Of a DNA stretch of 64,000 bases, positions 26,021-33,250 are shown one piece after another. The translations under genes and the position numbers were made by a program. The notes beneath the pieces are model-generated. The model was not told where the DNA came from. It searched no databases and saw only the letters and a list, made by a program, of their open reading frames with translations. The DNA lies in contig CAZVVT010000005.1 in the NCBI GenBank assembly GCA_964630595.1, positions 12,751-76,750 of the forward strand, given 5' to 3'. This DNA is from CAZVVT01 sp964630595 (lineage in GTDB: Bacteria; Chlamydiota; Chlamydiia; Chlamydiales; VFKH01). Within the stretch, counting starts at the first letter, position 1. Every line of letters starts with the position of its first letter.

Positions 26021-27775
26021 TCATTCCACCGTAACCGATTTTGCTAGATTGCGCGGCTGGTCGATCTCCGTACCGCGCTCGCGCGCGATGTAATAGGCCA
26101 GGAGTTGGCCGGCAACGGAAATAGGAATGGGGGCGAGCAGGTCAGAGGTTCGAGGCAGGGGGATGAAGTGGTCGGCCAACTCTTGGAGGTGGTGGTCATC
26201 TTCAAAGCCAAAAGCGATGATGGGCGCGCCACGCGCTTTGCACTCTTGGACGTTGGAAGCCAGCTTGTCACGCGTTGGTTCGTGGCAGCCAAAGACAACA
26301 ACGGGAAGGCTATCGGAAAGCAGAGAGATGGGGCCGTGCTTCATTTCACCAGCGGCGTAGGCGTTGGCATCGACGTAGGCGATCTCTTTGAGTTTGAGCG
26401 CGCCCTCCATCGCAGCAAAGTACATTGTTTGGCGACCAATGTAGAAGAAGTGTTCGCAGGCGGCAAATTTCTTGGCGACCTCTTCAATCAAATGCGCGCG
26501 GTAGAGAACGGTGGAGACCAGTGCGGGAAGATCGGCGAGCATCGCATCTTCCTTCTTCGCAAGATGGAGTGTGAGTTTGGTGAGAACAGCGAGCTGCGAT
26601 GTAAAAGCCTTGGTAGAACAGACGCTGATTTCAGGGCCGGCGCGCAAGAGAAGAGTTTGGTCGGCTTCGCGCGTGAGCATCGAACGCTCCGCATTGCACA
26701 GAGCCACTACTTTCGCTCCACGCGCTTTCGCTTCGCGCACAGCAGCAACGGTGTCGGCCGTTTCGCCGGACTGACTGATGGCTAGCACCAATGTCTTGTC
26801 GTCGATCAAAGGACTTTGGTAACGGAATTCTGAACCGATGTAGGCGGCTGTGGGAATACGCGCTTCGCTTTCGAGCATGCGTGCAGCAAGGCAGCCGGCA
26901 TGATAGGAGGTTCCACATGCCAAAATGGCGATCTTGTTGAAAGCAAAGCGAATATCTACCGGGCTTTGCAGTGCTGCGTAGACTGTCTCGGGCTGCTCGA
27001 AGATCTCTTTGAGCATAAAGTGGGCAAAGTTGCCTTTCGAGATATTGGCACTGCCACCGCTGGTCGCTATCAAAGGTTTATCAAGAAGCTGCCCTTTCGC
27101 ATCGTAGATGGCAAGGCTGCCTGGCTTCAGCACAGCAATTTCTCCATCGAGAAGATAGGCAATCTCTAACTGATCCCCTTGCAACGCATTGATGTCCGAA
27201 GCAATAAAGGTCTGCCCTGTAGCGCGATTGATCGCCACAATGAGCGGGCAAGAACGGGTAAATCCAATGAGCGTGCCGGGAAAATCTCTGTGCGTCAAAG
27301 CACAAGCCCAGGCGCCCTCCATCTGGCTGGTTGCTTCAACGACTTTGCTAAGCAGATCCTTTTCCGAGCTTGCGCCAATGAGCTGCGCAATGACTTCCGT
27401 ATCGGTTTGCGAGGAAAACTGGACCTGAAAACGCTCCACCAGGCTACTGCGCAACGCACCGTGATTTTCGATGATGCCATTGTGCACAACAGCGACCTTG
27501 CCATGCTGATCAAAATGGGGATGAGCATTGGCCTCATTAGGCTTGCCGTGCGTGGCCCAACGTGTATGCGCAACTGCCGCGTCCATTTTGAGGTGGCCCG
27601 CCTTTTCTTTCAGATTGCGCAGTTTGCCCACTGCCTTGACGCAGTGAAATCCCAAATTGACATCGAAGCCCACAATGCCAGCAGAGTCATAGCCGCGGTA
27701 CTCCAGCCGTGACAACCCTTCTAAGCAGTGGGCCACACTCTCCTCGGTTCCTGTTGTCGCAAAAATCCCGCACAT
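26021..27775 (-). CDS. glmS: Glutamine--fructose-6-phosphate aminotransferase
   Basis: Makes glucosamine 6-phosphate, the first step to UDP-GlcNAc for lipid A and peptidoglycan. The product is 584 residues, somewhat shorter than E. coli GlmS (609). The amidotransferase domain begins with the nucleophilic Cys after Met (Met-Cys-Gly-Ile). Two SIS domains follow, with Cys-Gly-Thr-Ser-Tyr-His-Ala-Gly near residue 285. The C-terminus ends in the typical Leu-Ala-Lys-Ser-Val-Thr-Val-Glu. It lies 2 bases after lpxI, on the same strand. Confidence 0.96.
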   Translation of the reverse strand: MCGIFATTGTEESVAHCLEGLSRLEYRGYDSAGIVGFDVNLGFHCVKAVGKLRNLKEKAGHLKMDAAVAHTRWATHGKPNEANAHPHFDQHGKVAVVHNGIIENHGALRSSLVERFQVQFSSQTDTEVIAQLIGASSEKDLLSKVVEATSQMEGAWACALTHRDFPGTLIGFTRSCPLIVAINRATGQTFIASDINALQGDQLEIAYLLDGEIAVLKPGSLAIYDAKGQLLDKPLIATSGGSANISKGNFAHFMLKEIFEQPETVYAALQSPVDIRFAFNKIAILACGTSYHAGCLAARMLESEARIPTAAYIGSEFRYQSPLIDDKTLVLAISQSGETADTVAAVREAKARGAKVVALCNAERSMLTREADQTLLLRAGPEISVCSTKAFTSQLAVLTKLTLHLAKKEDAMLADLPALVSTVLYRAHLIEEVAKKFAACEHFFYIGRQTMYFAAMEGALKLKEIAYVDANAYAAGEMKHGPISLLSDSLPVVVFGCHEPTRDKLASNVQECKARGAPIIAFGFEDDHHLQELADHFIPLPRTSDLLAPIPISVAGQLLAYYIARERGTEIDQPRNLAKSVTVE

Positions 27776-27777
27776 AC

Positions 27778-28593
27778 CTACTTCAATGCCACCACAGTAA
27801 TGCCCGCCTCATCTGCCCGCTTCAGCGCTTCTGGATCCAAAAGAACCGTTTTTGCCGCCTGAATGGCCAAAACACTCGCGCGCGCCTTGATCAGTTTCTC
27901 AATCGTATTCATTCCCACTACGGGCATATCAAAGCGCTCATCTTGGTTCGGTTTGGCCACTTTTACCACAACGAGCCCCTCGCCTGCGAGCTGCCCCGCG
28001 CGCTCGATGCACTGGTCGGTGCCCTCCATAGCCTCTACAGCCACCACGGCGCCCTTCTTGACAGCCACCGTCTGCCCCACATCCAACGCACCCAGCCCCT
28101 TCGCCACACGCCATCCCAGCTCCACATCGCCCTGCTGCCCACCGCTTAAGCAAGGGCCCGCTAATAGGCCCTCTTGGGCCATATATTTGCGAAGGAAGCG
28201 GGGCAGTGGCAACACGGGGATACCCTTCTTTGTAAATGCGTTGGCGATGGCCGACAAAATGGTGTCAGCTCGTTTATCGGGCAGTGTAAGCCATATTCGG
28301 AGGGTTTGCCAATCGACTTTCCACCAGGAGAGTCGATAGATCCGGCTATGAAGTATCCGCCCGGCAAAGAGTATACCATGCGCCCCAAACTCCCGGCAAA
28401 GTGCAATTGCCCGGCCCACCTGAACAGGCTCTAAGCAAACGGTCTTTTCCGCCGGCAAATCTGTGCGTTCAAGACTGATTACCAAGACCTTACAGCCATC
28501 TGCGCGCAGCTGTTCAGCGATCAATTCAGGAAGCTTGCCCTCTCCTGCAAAGAGAGCGATTCGAGTAGAAGGCGTGCTTACGAAGTTGCCCAC
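27778..28593 (-). CDS. lpxI: UDP-2,3-diacylglucosamine pyrophosphatase, LpxI type
   Basis: Cleaves UDP-2,3-diacylglucosamine to lipid X in lipid A synthesis. The product is 271 residues from the GTG at 28593, overlapping trxA by 16 bases. A longer reading to 28806 runs through trxA and is rejected. LpxI signatures are Phe-Ala-Gly-Glu-Gly-Lys-Leu-Pro-Glu-Leu-Ile at the N-terminus, Ala-Asp-Thr-Ile-Leu-Ser-Ala-Ile, Leu-Asp-Val-Gly-Gln-Thr-Val, Ala-Val-Glu-Ala-Met-Glu-Gly-Thr-Asp, and Arg-Phe-Asp-Met-Pro-Val-Val-Gly. C. trachomatis is known to use LpxG for this step, so LpxI here is noteworthy. Confidence 0.88.
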   Translation of the reverse strand: MGNFVSTPSTRIALFAGEGKLPELIAEQLRADGCKVLVISLERTDLPAEKTVCLEPVQVGRAIALCREFGAHGILFAGRILHSRIYRLSWWKVDWQTLRIWLTLPDKRADTILSAIANAFTKKGIPVLPLPRFLRKYMAQEGLLAGPCLSGGQQGDVELGWRVAKGLGALDVGQTVAVKKGAVVAVEAMEGTDQCIERAGQLAGEGLVVVKVAKPNQDERFDMPVVGMNTIEKLIKARASVLAIQAAKTVLLDPEALKRADEAGITVVALK

Positions 28594-28892
28594 TGCGTCA
28601 AAGTCTTTTCGTCTTTGACACCGACAACGCGGCTGACTTCCTTGCCTTCTTTGAGCAGAATCAGTGTAGGAATGGAGGTGATACCGAATTTTGACGCTAC
28701 TTGGCGCGCCTCGTCGGTGTTGACCTTGACGATCTTTACCTGTCCGGCGAGCTTGACGGCCATCTTTTCCAGAATCGGCGCAATCATGCGGCACGGCCCG
28801 CACCAATCGGCATGAAAATCGACTACTACCGTCCCTTTTGAGGTGTGGCTGGCGAAATTTTCATCATTTGCGTGTTCAATATTCTCTGACAT
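28578..28892 (-). CDS. trxA: Thioredoxin
   Basis: The product is 104 residues with the Trp-Cys-Gly-Pro-Cys active site and cis-Pro in Ser-Ile-Pro-Thr-Leu-Ile. I chose the ATG at 28892 because a GGAAGG ribosome site lies just upstream; an in-frame ATG at 28904 would add four residues. Cytosolic dithiol reductant. It overlaps lpxI by 16 bases. Confidence 0.95.
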   Translation of the reverse strand: MSENIEHANDENFASHTSKGTVVVDFHADWCGPCRMIAPILEKMAVKLAGQVKIVKVNTDEARQVASKFGITSIPTLILLKEGKEVSRVVGVKDEKTLTQWATS

Positions 28893-28916
28893 AGCGCCTT
28901 CCATCTTAAGACAGAC

Positions 28917-28957
28917 GGGGGAAAAAGCAAAACGATAATTGCTGCGAAATTTCCCCC
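28917..28957. other. Nested hairpin between trxA and tRNA-Leu
   Basis: An 8-bp inverted repeat (28917-28924 with 28950-28957) encloses a second 5-bp pair (28926-28930 with 28939-28943). It lies upstream of both trxA (minus strand) and the tRNA-Leu gene (plus strand). It could be a 5' leader structure or an operator; no T-tract supports a terminator. Confidence 0.3.
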
Positions 28958-28981
28958 TATGTTACCTTTCATGACCTCTTT

Positions 28982-29065
28982 GCGGCCATGGCGGAACTGG
29001 TAGACGCGCTAGATTCAGGTTCTAGTCGGGGCAACTCGGTGGATGTTCGAGTCATCTTGGCCGCA
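28982..29065 (+). tRNA. tRNA-Leu (anticodon CAG)
   Basis: The gene is 84 nt. The 7-bp acceptor stem pairs GCGGCCA with TGGCCGC, leaving an A discriminator. The anticodon stem pairs CTAGA with TCTAG around a 7-nt loop carrying CAG. A long variable arm of the class II type and a T-arm containing GTTCGAGTC are present. CCA is not encoded. Confidence 0.95.
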
Positions 29066-29084
29066 ATTTCTTAAGTAAAATAAA

Positions 29085-29119
29085 AACGCCAGCTTAGAGG
29101 AGCCCTCCAAGCTGGCGTT
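29085..29119. terminator. Bidirectional rho-independent terminator
   Basis: An 11-bp perfect stem (29085-29095 with 29109-29119) with a 13-nt loop. On the minus strand it is followed by a T-rich tract, so it terminates the gene at 29133-29699. On the plus strand a weaker T-rich stretch could end the tRNA-Leu transcript. Confidence 0.85.
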
Positions 29120-29132
29120 CTTATTTGTTATC

Positions 29133-29699
29133 TTACGAACCAGAATCGAGCGGATTAAACTCGATTACTGAAGGAGCTTGAGGCCCTTGACCGGCCAAAA
29201 CGTCGGCCAACGCTTCATCCAATGCTGCTTCTCGTTCTTGCTCCTGCGCATGAAGAAGCTTAGTCACTTCTTCATTTTTAGGCATAATCGGAGCATCTAG
29301 AAGAGCTTGGCTCCACGCATTGTGAACTTCGTCCGTTTTTCCCATAAAGAAGCCTATACTTATCCCTCCTATAACACTTCCAACAAGAGTACTCATAAAG
29401 AGAGCTACACCAAGGACAGCAACAGGGGGACAGAAAATGGCTCCCACCACAAACCCAACAATCAAAGCCACGCAGAGTACGCCGGAAAGCCACGCAAGGG
29501 CGTTATAAACCTCAGTTTTCAAGAGATATTTCGCATCGATAGCCTGAATCTGAGCTGCGCTCAGACCCTCATGAGCCTCTTTCGGTGCCAGTGAAAGAGC
29601 ATGACGTGCAACGGTTTTGGTTCGCTGCGTGCCTGCTGGGAGAGGTTGGCTCTCTGCCAATCGAATTGCTTCAGGTGTTAATCTTACTGCTGCTGCCAT
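29133..29699 (-). CDS. Inc-like two-helix membrane protein
   Basis: The product is 188 residues. A soluble N-terminal part is followed by two long hydrophobic helices (about residues 68-90 and 94-118), split by a Cys-Pro-Pro turn, and then an acidic, Glu/Ala-rich C-terminal helix. The hairpin and lack of a signal peptide fit a type III-secreted inclusion membrane protein. A GAGGAG ribosome site lies about 9 bases before the ATG, and the gene has its own terminator, so it is monocistronic. No family name can be given. Confidence 0.7.
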   Translation of the reverse strand: MAAAVRLTPEAIRLAESQPLPAGTQRTKTVARHALSLAPKEAHEGLSAAQIQAIDAKYLLKTEVYNALAWLSGVLCVALIVGFVVGAIFCPPVAVLGVALFMSTLVGSVIGGISIGFFMGKTDEVHNAWSQALLDAPIMPKNEEVTKLLHAQEQEREAALDEALADVLAGQGPQAPSVIEFNPLDSGS

Positions 29700-29995
29700 A
29701 ATAAAAAACTCCTCTCGGTTTAATTAGTAATAATTTTAATAAGATTGCGTTTGTTTACGATTAAGATACAAATTGCTGATTATCAATTATTTAGGGATTG
29801 AGGGCTGAGACTTCTCATTGCACACCCTGACCGCGTCAGGTAAGGTTTTTTACGCTAATTATCTTGCATGTCAATCTAGTACTTAGTCTAAAAACTGCAA
29901 GTCGGTCACCAGCATAGCCTTAAGCCATTTTATATTAATAAAGCCTTATTCCATTAAAACCACCCGGTTGGTATAGCAATTAATTAGGAGAGGTT
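29700..29995. promoter_or_regulatory. AT-rich divergent intergenic region
   Basis: 296 bases without a gene separate two divergent hypothetical genes, and the region is clearly more AT-rich than its surroundings. It must hold promoters for both, but no -35/-10 pair is convincing enough to place. It contains no tRNA-like fold or long inverted repeat that I can see. Confidence 0.4.
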
Positions 29996-30355
29996 ATGGG
30001 AAATAGTGGCGCCGATGGCAAGAGAGTCTGGACCGTTGAGAAAGATGGTGAGCTGATGAGAGTCATCGCTCAAGTAATTCGAGGCAGTATGAAACCGGAA
30101 TTGGCTTTTAACACAATCCAAACACTCGCTCCTGGATTAGCCACGCGCATTTTGATCGCGGTGAGCCACGAAGATAAAACCGCCAGCGCTCAAGAAGCGG
30201 CTCGCGTTGTTCTCCACAATGCCGGCTACGATGTTCCTACTAGGCAAGAAACTGCGGCTGCAAAAGAAGCGTCTACTTTCTTTGTTTATCTCACGACTTT
30301 AGGCATTTCTTTCTTGAAAAATGCGAAGCGCTTCCAGAAGTGTTTACGCATTTAA
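29996..30355 (+). CDS. Small hypothetical protein with strong ribosome site
   Basis: The product is 119 residues, mostly helical, with no signal peptide. A near-ideal AGGAGAGG ribosome site lies a few bases upstream of the ATG, rare in this window, which suggests high expression. A weakly hydrophobic segment occurs near residue 96. No family is recognised. Its end overlaps the convergent plsC gene by 12 bases. Confidence 0.65.
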   Translation: MGNSGADGKRVWTVEKDGELMRVIAQVIRGSMKPELAFNTIQTLAPGLATRILIAVSHEDKTASAQEAARVVLHNAGYDVPTRQETAAAKEASTFFVYLTTLGISFLKNAKRFQKCLRI

Positions 30356-30958
30356 GTTTTCTTTGAGCGCCTCTATGGCTCGGCGCAAGTCTTCCATGAA
30401 GCGTTGTTCGGCGTGTTCGAGATGGGCGTAGTCTTTCCACTCGAGCGGTTTGCCGAAGGTGACGGTGATGTGGCCGAAGAGTTTGGGAAAGATGCGGTGG
30501 CGGCCCCACATTTCAAAAGCACCGTCGATATAGATAGGAACAGCTTTGGTGTTCGTTTTGGCAACGAGTTTGGCGACGCCTGCTTTGAAGGGAGTGAGAG
30601 CACCGGTGCGGGAACGGGTGCCTTCGGGGAAGATGACGACCATTTGGCCAGCGCGCAGGAGTCCTTCGATGGTTTTGAAGGCGGTGAGGTCAGCCGCGCC
30701 GCGACGTACGGGATGGGAATTGTTGGCGGCGACAAGGCGGCCGAAGAGGGGGATTTTGAAGAGATAGTCGCTGGCCATGTAATGGATCTCTTTCTTGAGA
30801 GCGGCGCCGACAATGGGGGGATCGAGAAAAGAGGTGTGGTTGGCGGCAAGGAGGGCCGGGCCGTGGGGTACGCCGTAGGGAAAACGGGCGCGAAAGCGGT
30901 AGAAGAGTCGTAGGACGAGAACGACAAAGCCGCGACAGAAGCGGTAGACGGGACTCAT
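30344..30958 (-). CDS. plsC: 1-acyl-sn-glycerol-3-phosphate acyltransferase
   Basis: Acylates lysophosphatidic acid to phosphatidic acid at the inner membrane. The product is 204 residues. Motifs are Asn-His-Thr-Ser-Phe-Leu-Asp-Pro (HX4D) near residue 41 and Phe-Pro-Glu-Gly-Thr-Arg-Ser-Arg near residue 110. An N-terminal hydrophobic helix is present. It overlaps cmk by 4 bases and ends the uppS-cdsA-cmk-plsC operon, an order I recall from Chlamydia. Confidence 0.92.
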   Translation of the reverse strand: MSPVYRFCRGFVVLVLRLFYRFRARFPYGVPHGPALLAANHTSFLDPPIVGAALKKEIHYMASDYLFKIPLFGRLVAANNSHPVRRGAADLTAFKTIEGLLRAGQMVVIFPEGTRSRTGALTPFKAGVAKLVAKTNTKAVPIYIDGAFEMWGRHRIFPKLFGHITVTFGKPLEWKDYAHLEHAEQRFMEDLRRAIEALKENLNA

Positions 30959-31629
30959 TTTATGTGCTGTAGGGAAAGCCGTAGGACCTCTTCCACCACC
31001 TGCTCTAAGCTCATGTGCGAAGTATCGACAATGATGGCGTCGGCAGCGGGCTTCATCGGACTGTGATCACGACTTGCGTCCTGTGCATCACGGCGCATGA
31101 TGTCCTGCATTACCTGCTCTTTTGTCAGATTCTCCGCTTCGGAGGGGCGCTTCATGAGCAGCTCTTTATAGCGCCGCTCAGCACGCACCTGCGGATCCGC
31201 AGTAAGGTAGATCTTGAGTTCCGCATGAGGAAAGACAACACTGCCCAAATCGCGGCCTTCAAAAACCGTGTTGGCCCCTTTTGCAAAACGCTTTTGCAAA
31301 TCAGCCATAGCACTGCGGATGACAAAAAGTGCTGCGACTTCGGAAACATGACGCGTTACCTCTGCTCCGCGGATAGCCTCGGTAATGTCCGTGGCATCCA
31401 CAAAATAGTGGCGCTCATTGCCGTAACTTTCAATGCGAAAATGGAAATCTTTCAGCAACCGCTCAATCTGCTCTTTGTCAGAGAAGGCGATTTTACGGTG
31501 GAGCAGCGCCCAGGTAACGGCGCGGTACATCGCTCCTGTATCAAAATAGGTAAACCCAATGCGCTGCGCAAGCAGCTTAGCAACAGAACTTTTACCGGTT
31601 CCAGCCGGCCCGTCAATGGTAATAATCAT
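30955..31629 (-). CDS. cmk: Cytidylate kinase
   Basis: Phosphorylates CMP and dCMP. The product is 224 residues from the ATG at 31629, which forms an ATGA overlap with the cdsA stop; an in-frame start 18 bases upstream lies inside cdsA. The P-loop Gly-Pro-Ala-Gly-Thr-Gly-Lys-Ser-Ser is at residues 8-16. Tyr-Phe-Asp-Thr-Gly-Ala-Met-Tyr-Arg and the Gly-Arg-Asp-Leu-Gly-Ser-Val-Val-Phe-Pro segment are CMP-kinase signatures. Confidence 0.95.
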   Translation of the reverse strand: MIITIDGPAGTGKSSVAKLLAQRIGFTYFDTGAMYRAVTWALLHRKIAFSDKEQIERLLKDFHFRIESYGNERHYFVDATDITEAIRGAEVTRHVSEVAALFVIRSAMADLQKRFAKGANTVFEGRDLGSVVFPHAELKIYLTADPQVRAERRYKELLMKRPSEAENLTKEQVMQDIMRRDAQDASRDHSPMKPAADAIIVDTSHMSLEQVVEEVLRLSLQHIK

Positions 31630-32459
31630 AGGTACATGGCCGCCCACACGAGGGGCGTAGTCAATAAGAGCGAGTCAATCAAGTCGAGCATACCACCCAA
31701 ACCAGGCAAAAGTGTACCGCTATCCTTGATTTTCGCATCCCTTTTAAAGAGCGACTCCAGCAAATCTCCCACGATGGCGAAAACCCCGATGAAAAATCCT
31801 AGAATGGCTGACCCGGTGATTGTCAAAAAAGAAATATTGTTTTCTTGGGCATACCAACCAAAAAAAGCACCGCATGCTAAAGCAACCACCAATCCGCCAA
31901 AAGCCCCCTCTTGCGTCTTGTTGGGCGAAATCGAGGGACAGAGCTTTCTGCGCCCCAAAAAACGACCCGAAAAAAAGGCGCCCACATCGGTGAGCTTGGT
32001 CGTTGCCACGAGGAAAACCAACCAGTAGCGACCCGTGATGGGAGACCATGTGCCATATACGATATCGACCATGAAGGCCATCGGTACTGCCACATAGAGA
32101 ATGCAGAAGAGCGAAGCCGCAGCACGCTCGAGCGATCCCTCGGCACTCAGCAGCGAGGCAGCTACAATCACCAAGGGCAGGAAAATCACTGCAAAGGGAC
32201 GAGCTAAGGGAACGTAGGAGTTGAGCAAGAAGGTAAAACAGAGAGCCGTTGAAATGATCAGCAAAAGAGGCATCTTCAACCGAATCCCCTTAGCCGCAAA
32301 AAATCGCGTCATCTCGTACAAACCAAAGGCAGCAATGGATGCAATGGCGAGAGTAAAAAGGGGCTTAAATGTGGGGTAGGGCGCAAGCGTGAGAAGAACG
32401 ATCAGGACGGCAATGGAGGCGCCACCAAAAAGAAGACGCTGCTTCAACTCAGGCTTCAA
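31626..32459 (-). CDS. cdsA: Phosphatidate cytidylyltransferase
   Basis: Makes CDP-diacylglycerol. The product is 277 residues with seven or eight membrane helices. The C-terminal signature appears as Lys-Arg-Asp-Ala-Lys-Ile-Lys-Asp-Ser-Gly and Pro-Gly-Leu-Gly-Gly-Met-Leu-Asp. The start is TTG at 32459: an AAAGGAG ribosome site at the end of uppS lies about 7 bases upstream, and TTG follows the uppS stop after one base. A longer reading to an ATG at 32567 would overlap uppS by over 100 bases and is rejected. Confidence 0.92.
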   Translation of the reverse strand: MKPELKQRLLFGGASIAVLIVLLTLAPYPTFKPLFTLAIASIAAFGLYEMTRFFAAKGIRLKMPLLLIISTALCFTFLLNSYVPLARPFAVIFLPLVIVAASLLSAEGSLERAAASLFCILYVAVPMAFMVDIVYGTWSPITGRYWLVFLVATTKLTDVGAFFSGRFLGRRKLCPSISPNKTQEGAFGGLVVALACGAFFGWYAQENNISFLTITGSAILGFFIGVFAIVGDLLESLFKRDAKIKDSGTLLPGLGGMLDLIDSLLLTTPLVWAAMYL

Positions 32460-32460
32460 A

Positions 32461-33162
32461 TTACACTCCTTTACGCCGCTTGCGCCCCAGGTATTCCCCA
32501 ATTGCCTCCTCAAGATGAGAGGGCTGGTAATCGGGCCAGAGGGTCTGTGTGAAGTATAGCTCCGCATAGGCCATCTGCCAAAGAATAAAATTACTAATGC
32601 GCATTTCGCCGCTCGTGCGAATCACAAGATCCGGATCAGGCCAAGAGCGCGTGTCTAAAAAGTCCGTAACTAGCTGTTCATCAATGTCTTGCGTTGCAAT
32701 ATTGCTATCTCGAATACGCTTAATAGCGCGCACCATTTCATCGCGGCCGCCATAACTTAAGGCGAGAACTAAGTCGATTCTTTTGCCTTTTGAGGTGATT
32801 TCCTCGGTTTCACGCAAAACAGCCTGAAGCTCGGGGGGCAGGCGGGAGGTGTCTCCAATAGAGCGCAAGCAGACCCCCTCCTTAACCATCCGAACGCGCT
32901 GGCTGATCAGGAACTGGTGGAGCACATGAAAAAGAGCGTCGATCTCCTCTTGGGAGCGGTGCCAGTTTTCTGTGGAGAACCCGAATACGGTCAGGATTCG
33001 CACCCCATAATCAGGGGCTTTGGCGACTACTTCGACAAGGGCATCGGCCCCCTGCCAGTGGCCGGCAAGGGTGGGCAAACCCCGGGCCTTAGCCCAACGA
33101 CGATTGCCATCCATGATAATGGCGACGTGACGAGGACCTGCCTCAGCATTACTTGGATCCAT
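32461..33162 (-). CDS. uppS: Undecaprenyl diphosphate synthase
   Basis: Condenses isopentenyl diphosphate to the C55 lipid carrier. The product is 233 residues with the cis-prenyltransferase motifs Met-Asp-Gly-Asn-Arg-Arg-Trp-Ala, Phe-Gly-Phe-Ser-Thr-Glu-Asn-Trp and Asp-Leu-Val-Ile-Arg-Thr-Ser-Gly-Glu. The lipid carrier would serve peptidoglycan precursor and glycan synthesis, including the polymer locus inferred at 54.6-60.6 kb. Confidence 0.95.
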   Translation of the reverse strand: MDPSNAEAGPRHVAIIMDGNRRWAKARGLPTLAGHWQGADALVEVVAKAPDYGVRILTVFGFSTENWHRSQEEIDALFHVLHQFLISQRVRMVKEGVCLRSIGDTSRLPPELQAVLRETEEITSKGKRIDLVLALSYGGRDEMVRAIKRIRDSNIATQDIDEQLVTDFLDTRSWPDPDLVIRTSGEMRISNFILWQMAYAELYFTQTLWPDYQPSHLEEAIGEYLGRKRRKGV

Positions 33163-33203
33163 GAAACGAGAAGGGGCCTGAGCGTATTGTAAGGTTGTAT
33201 TTT

Positions 33204-33250
33204 TTGCAATCCAAGGAGTAAAATCGCCCCTTTACAATATAGGATTGCAA
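33204..33250. promoter_or_regulatory. Inverted repeat in the uppS/secDF divergent region
   Basis: A perfect 9-bp inverted repeat, TTGCAATCC at 33204-33212 and GGATTGCAA at 33242-33250, spans the space before secDF and reaches its start codon. A ribosome-site-like AAGGAG is inside it. It could be an operator or a translation-control hairpin for secDF; unproven. Confidence 0.3.

Noticed and set aside
28594..28806. N-terminal extension of lpxI
   Set aside because: It is the complementary reading of trxA, has a composition unlike LpxI, and the family N-terminus begins just after the GTG at 28593.
30404..30913. Plus-strand 169-residue Gly-rich frame
   Set aside because: It is the antisense image of plsC, whose catalytic motifs are clear.
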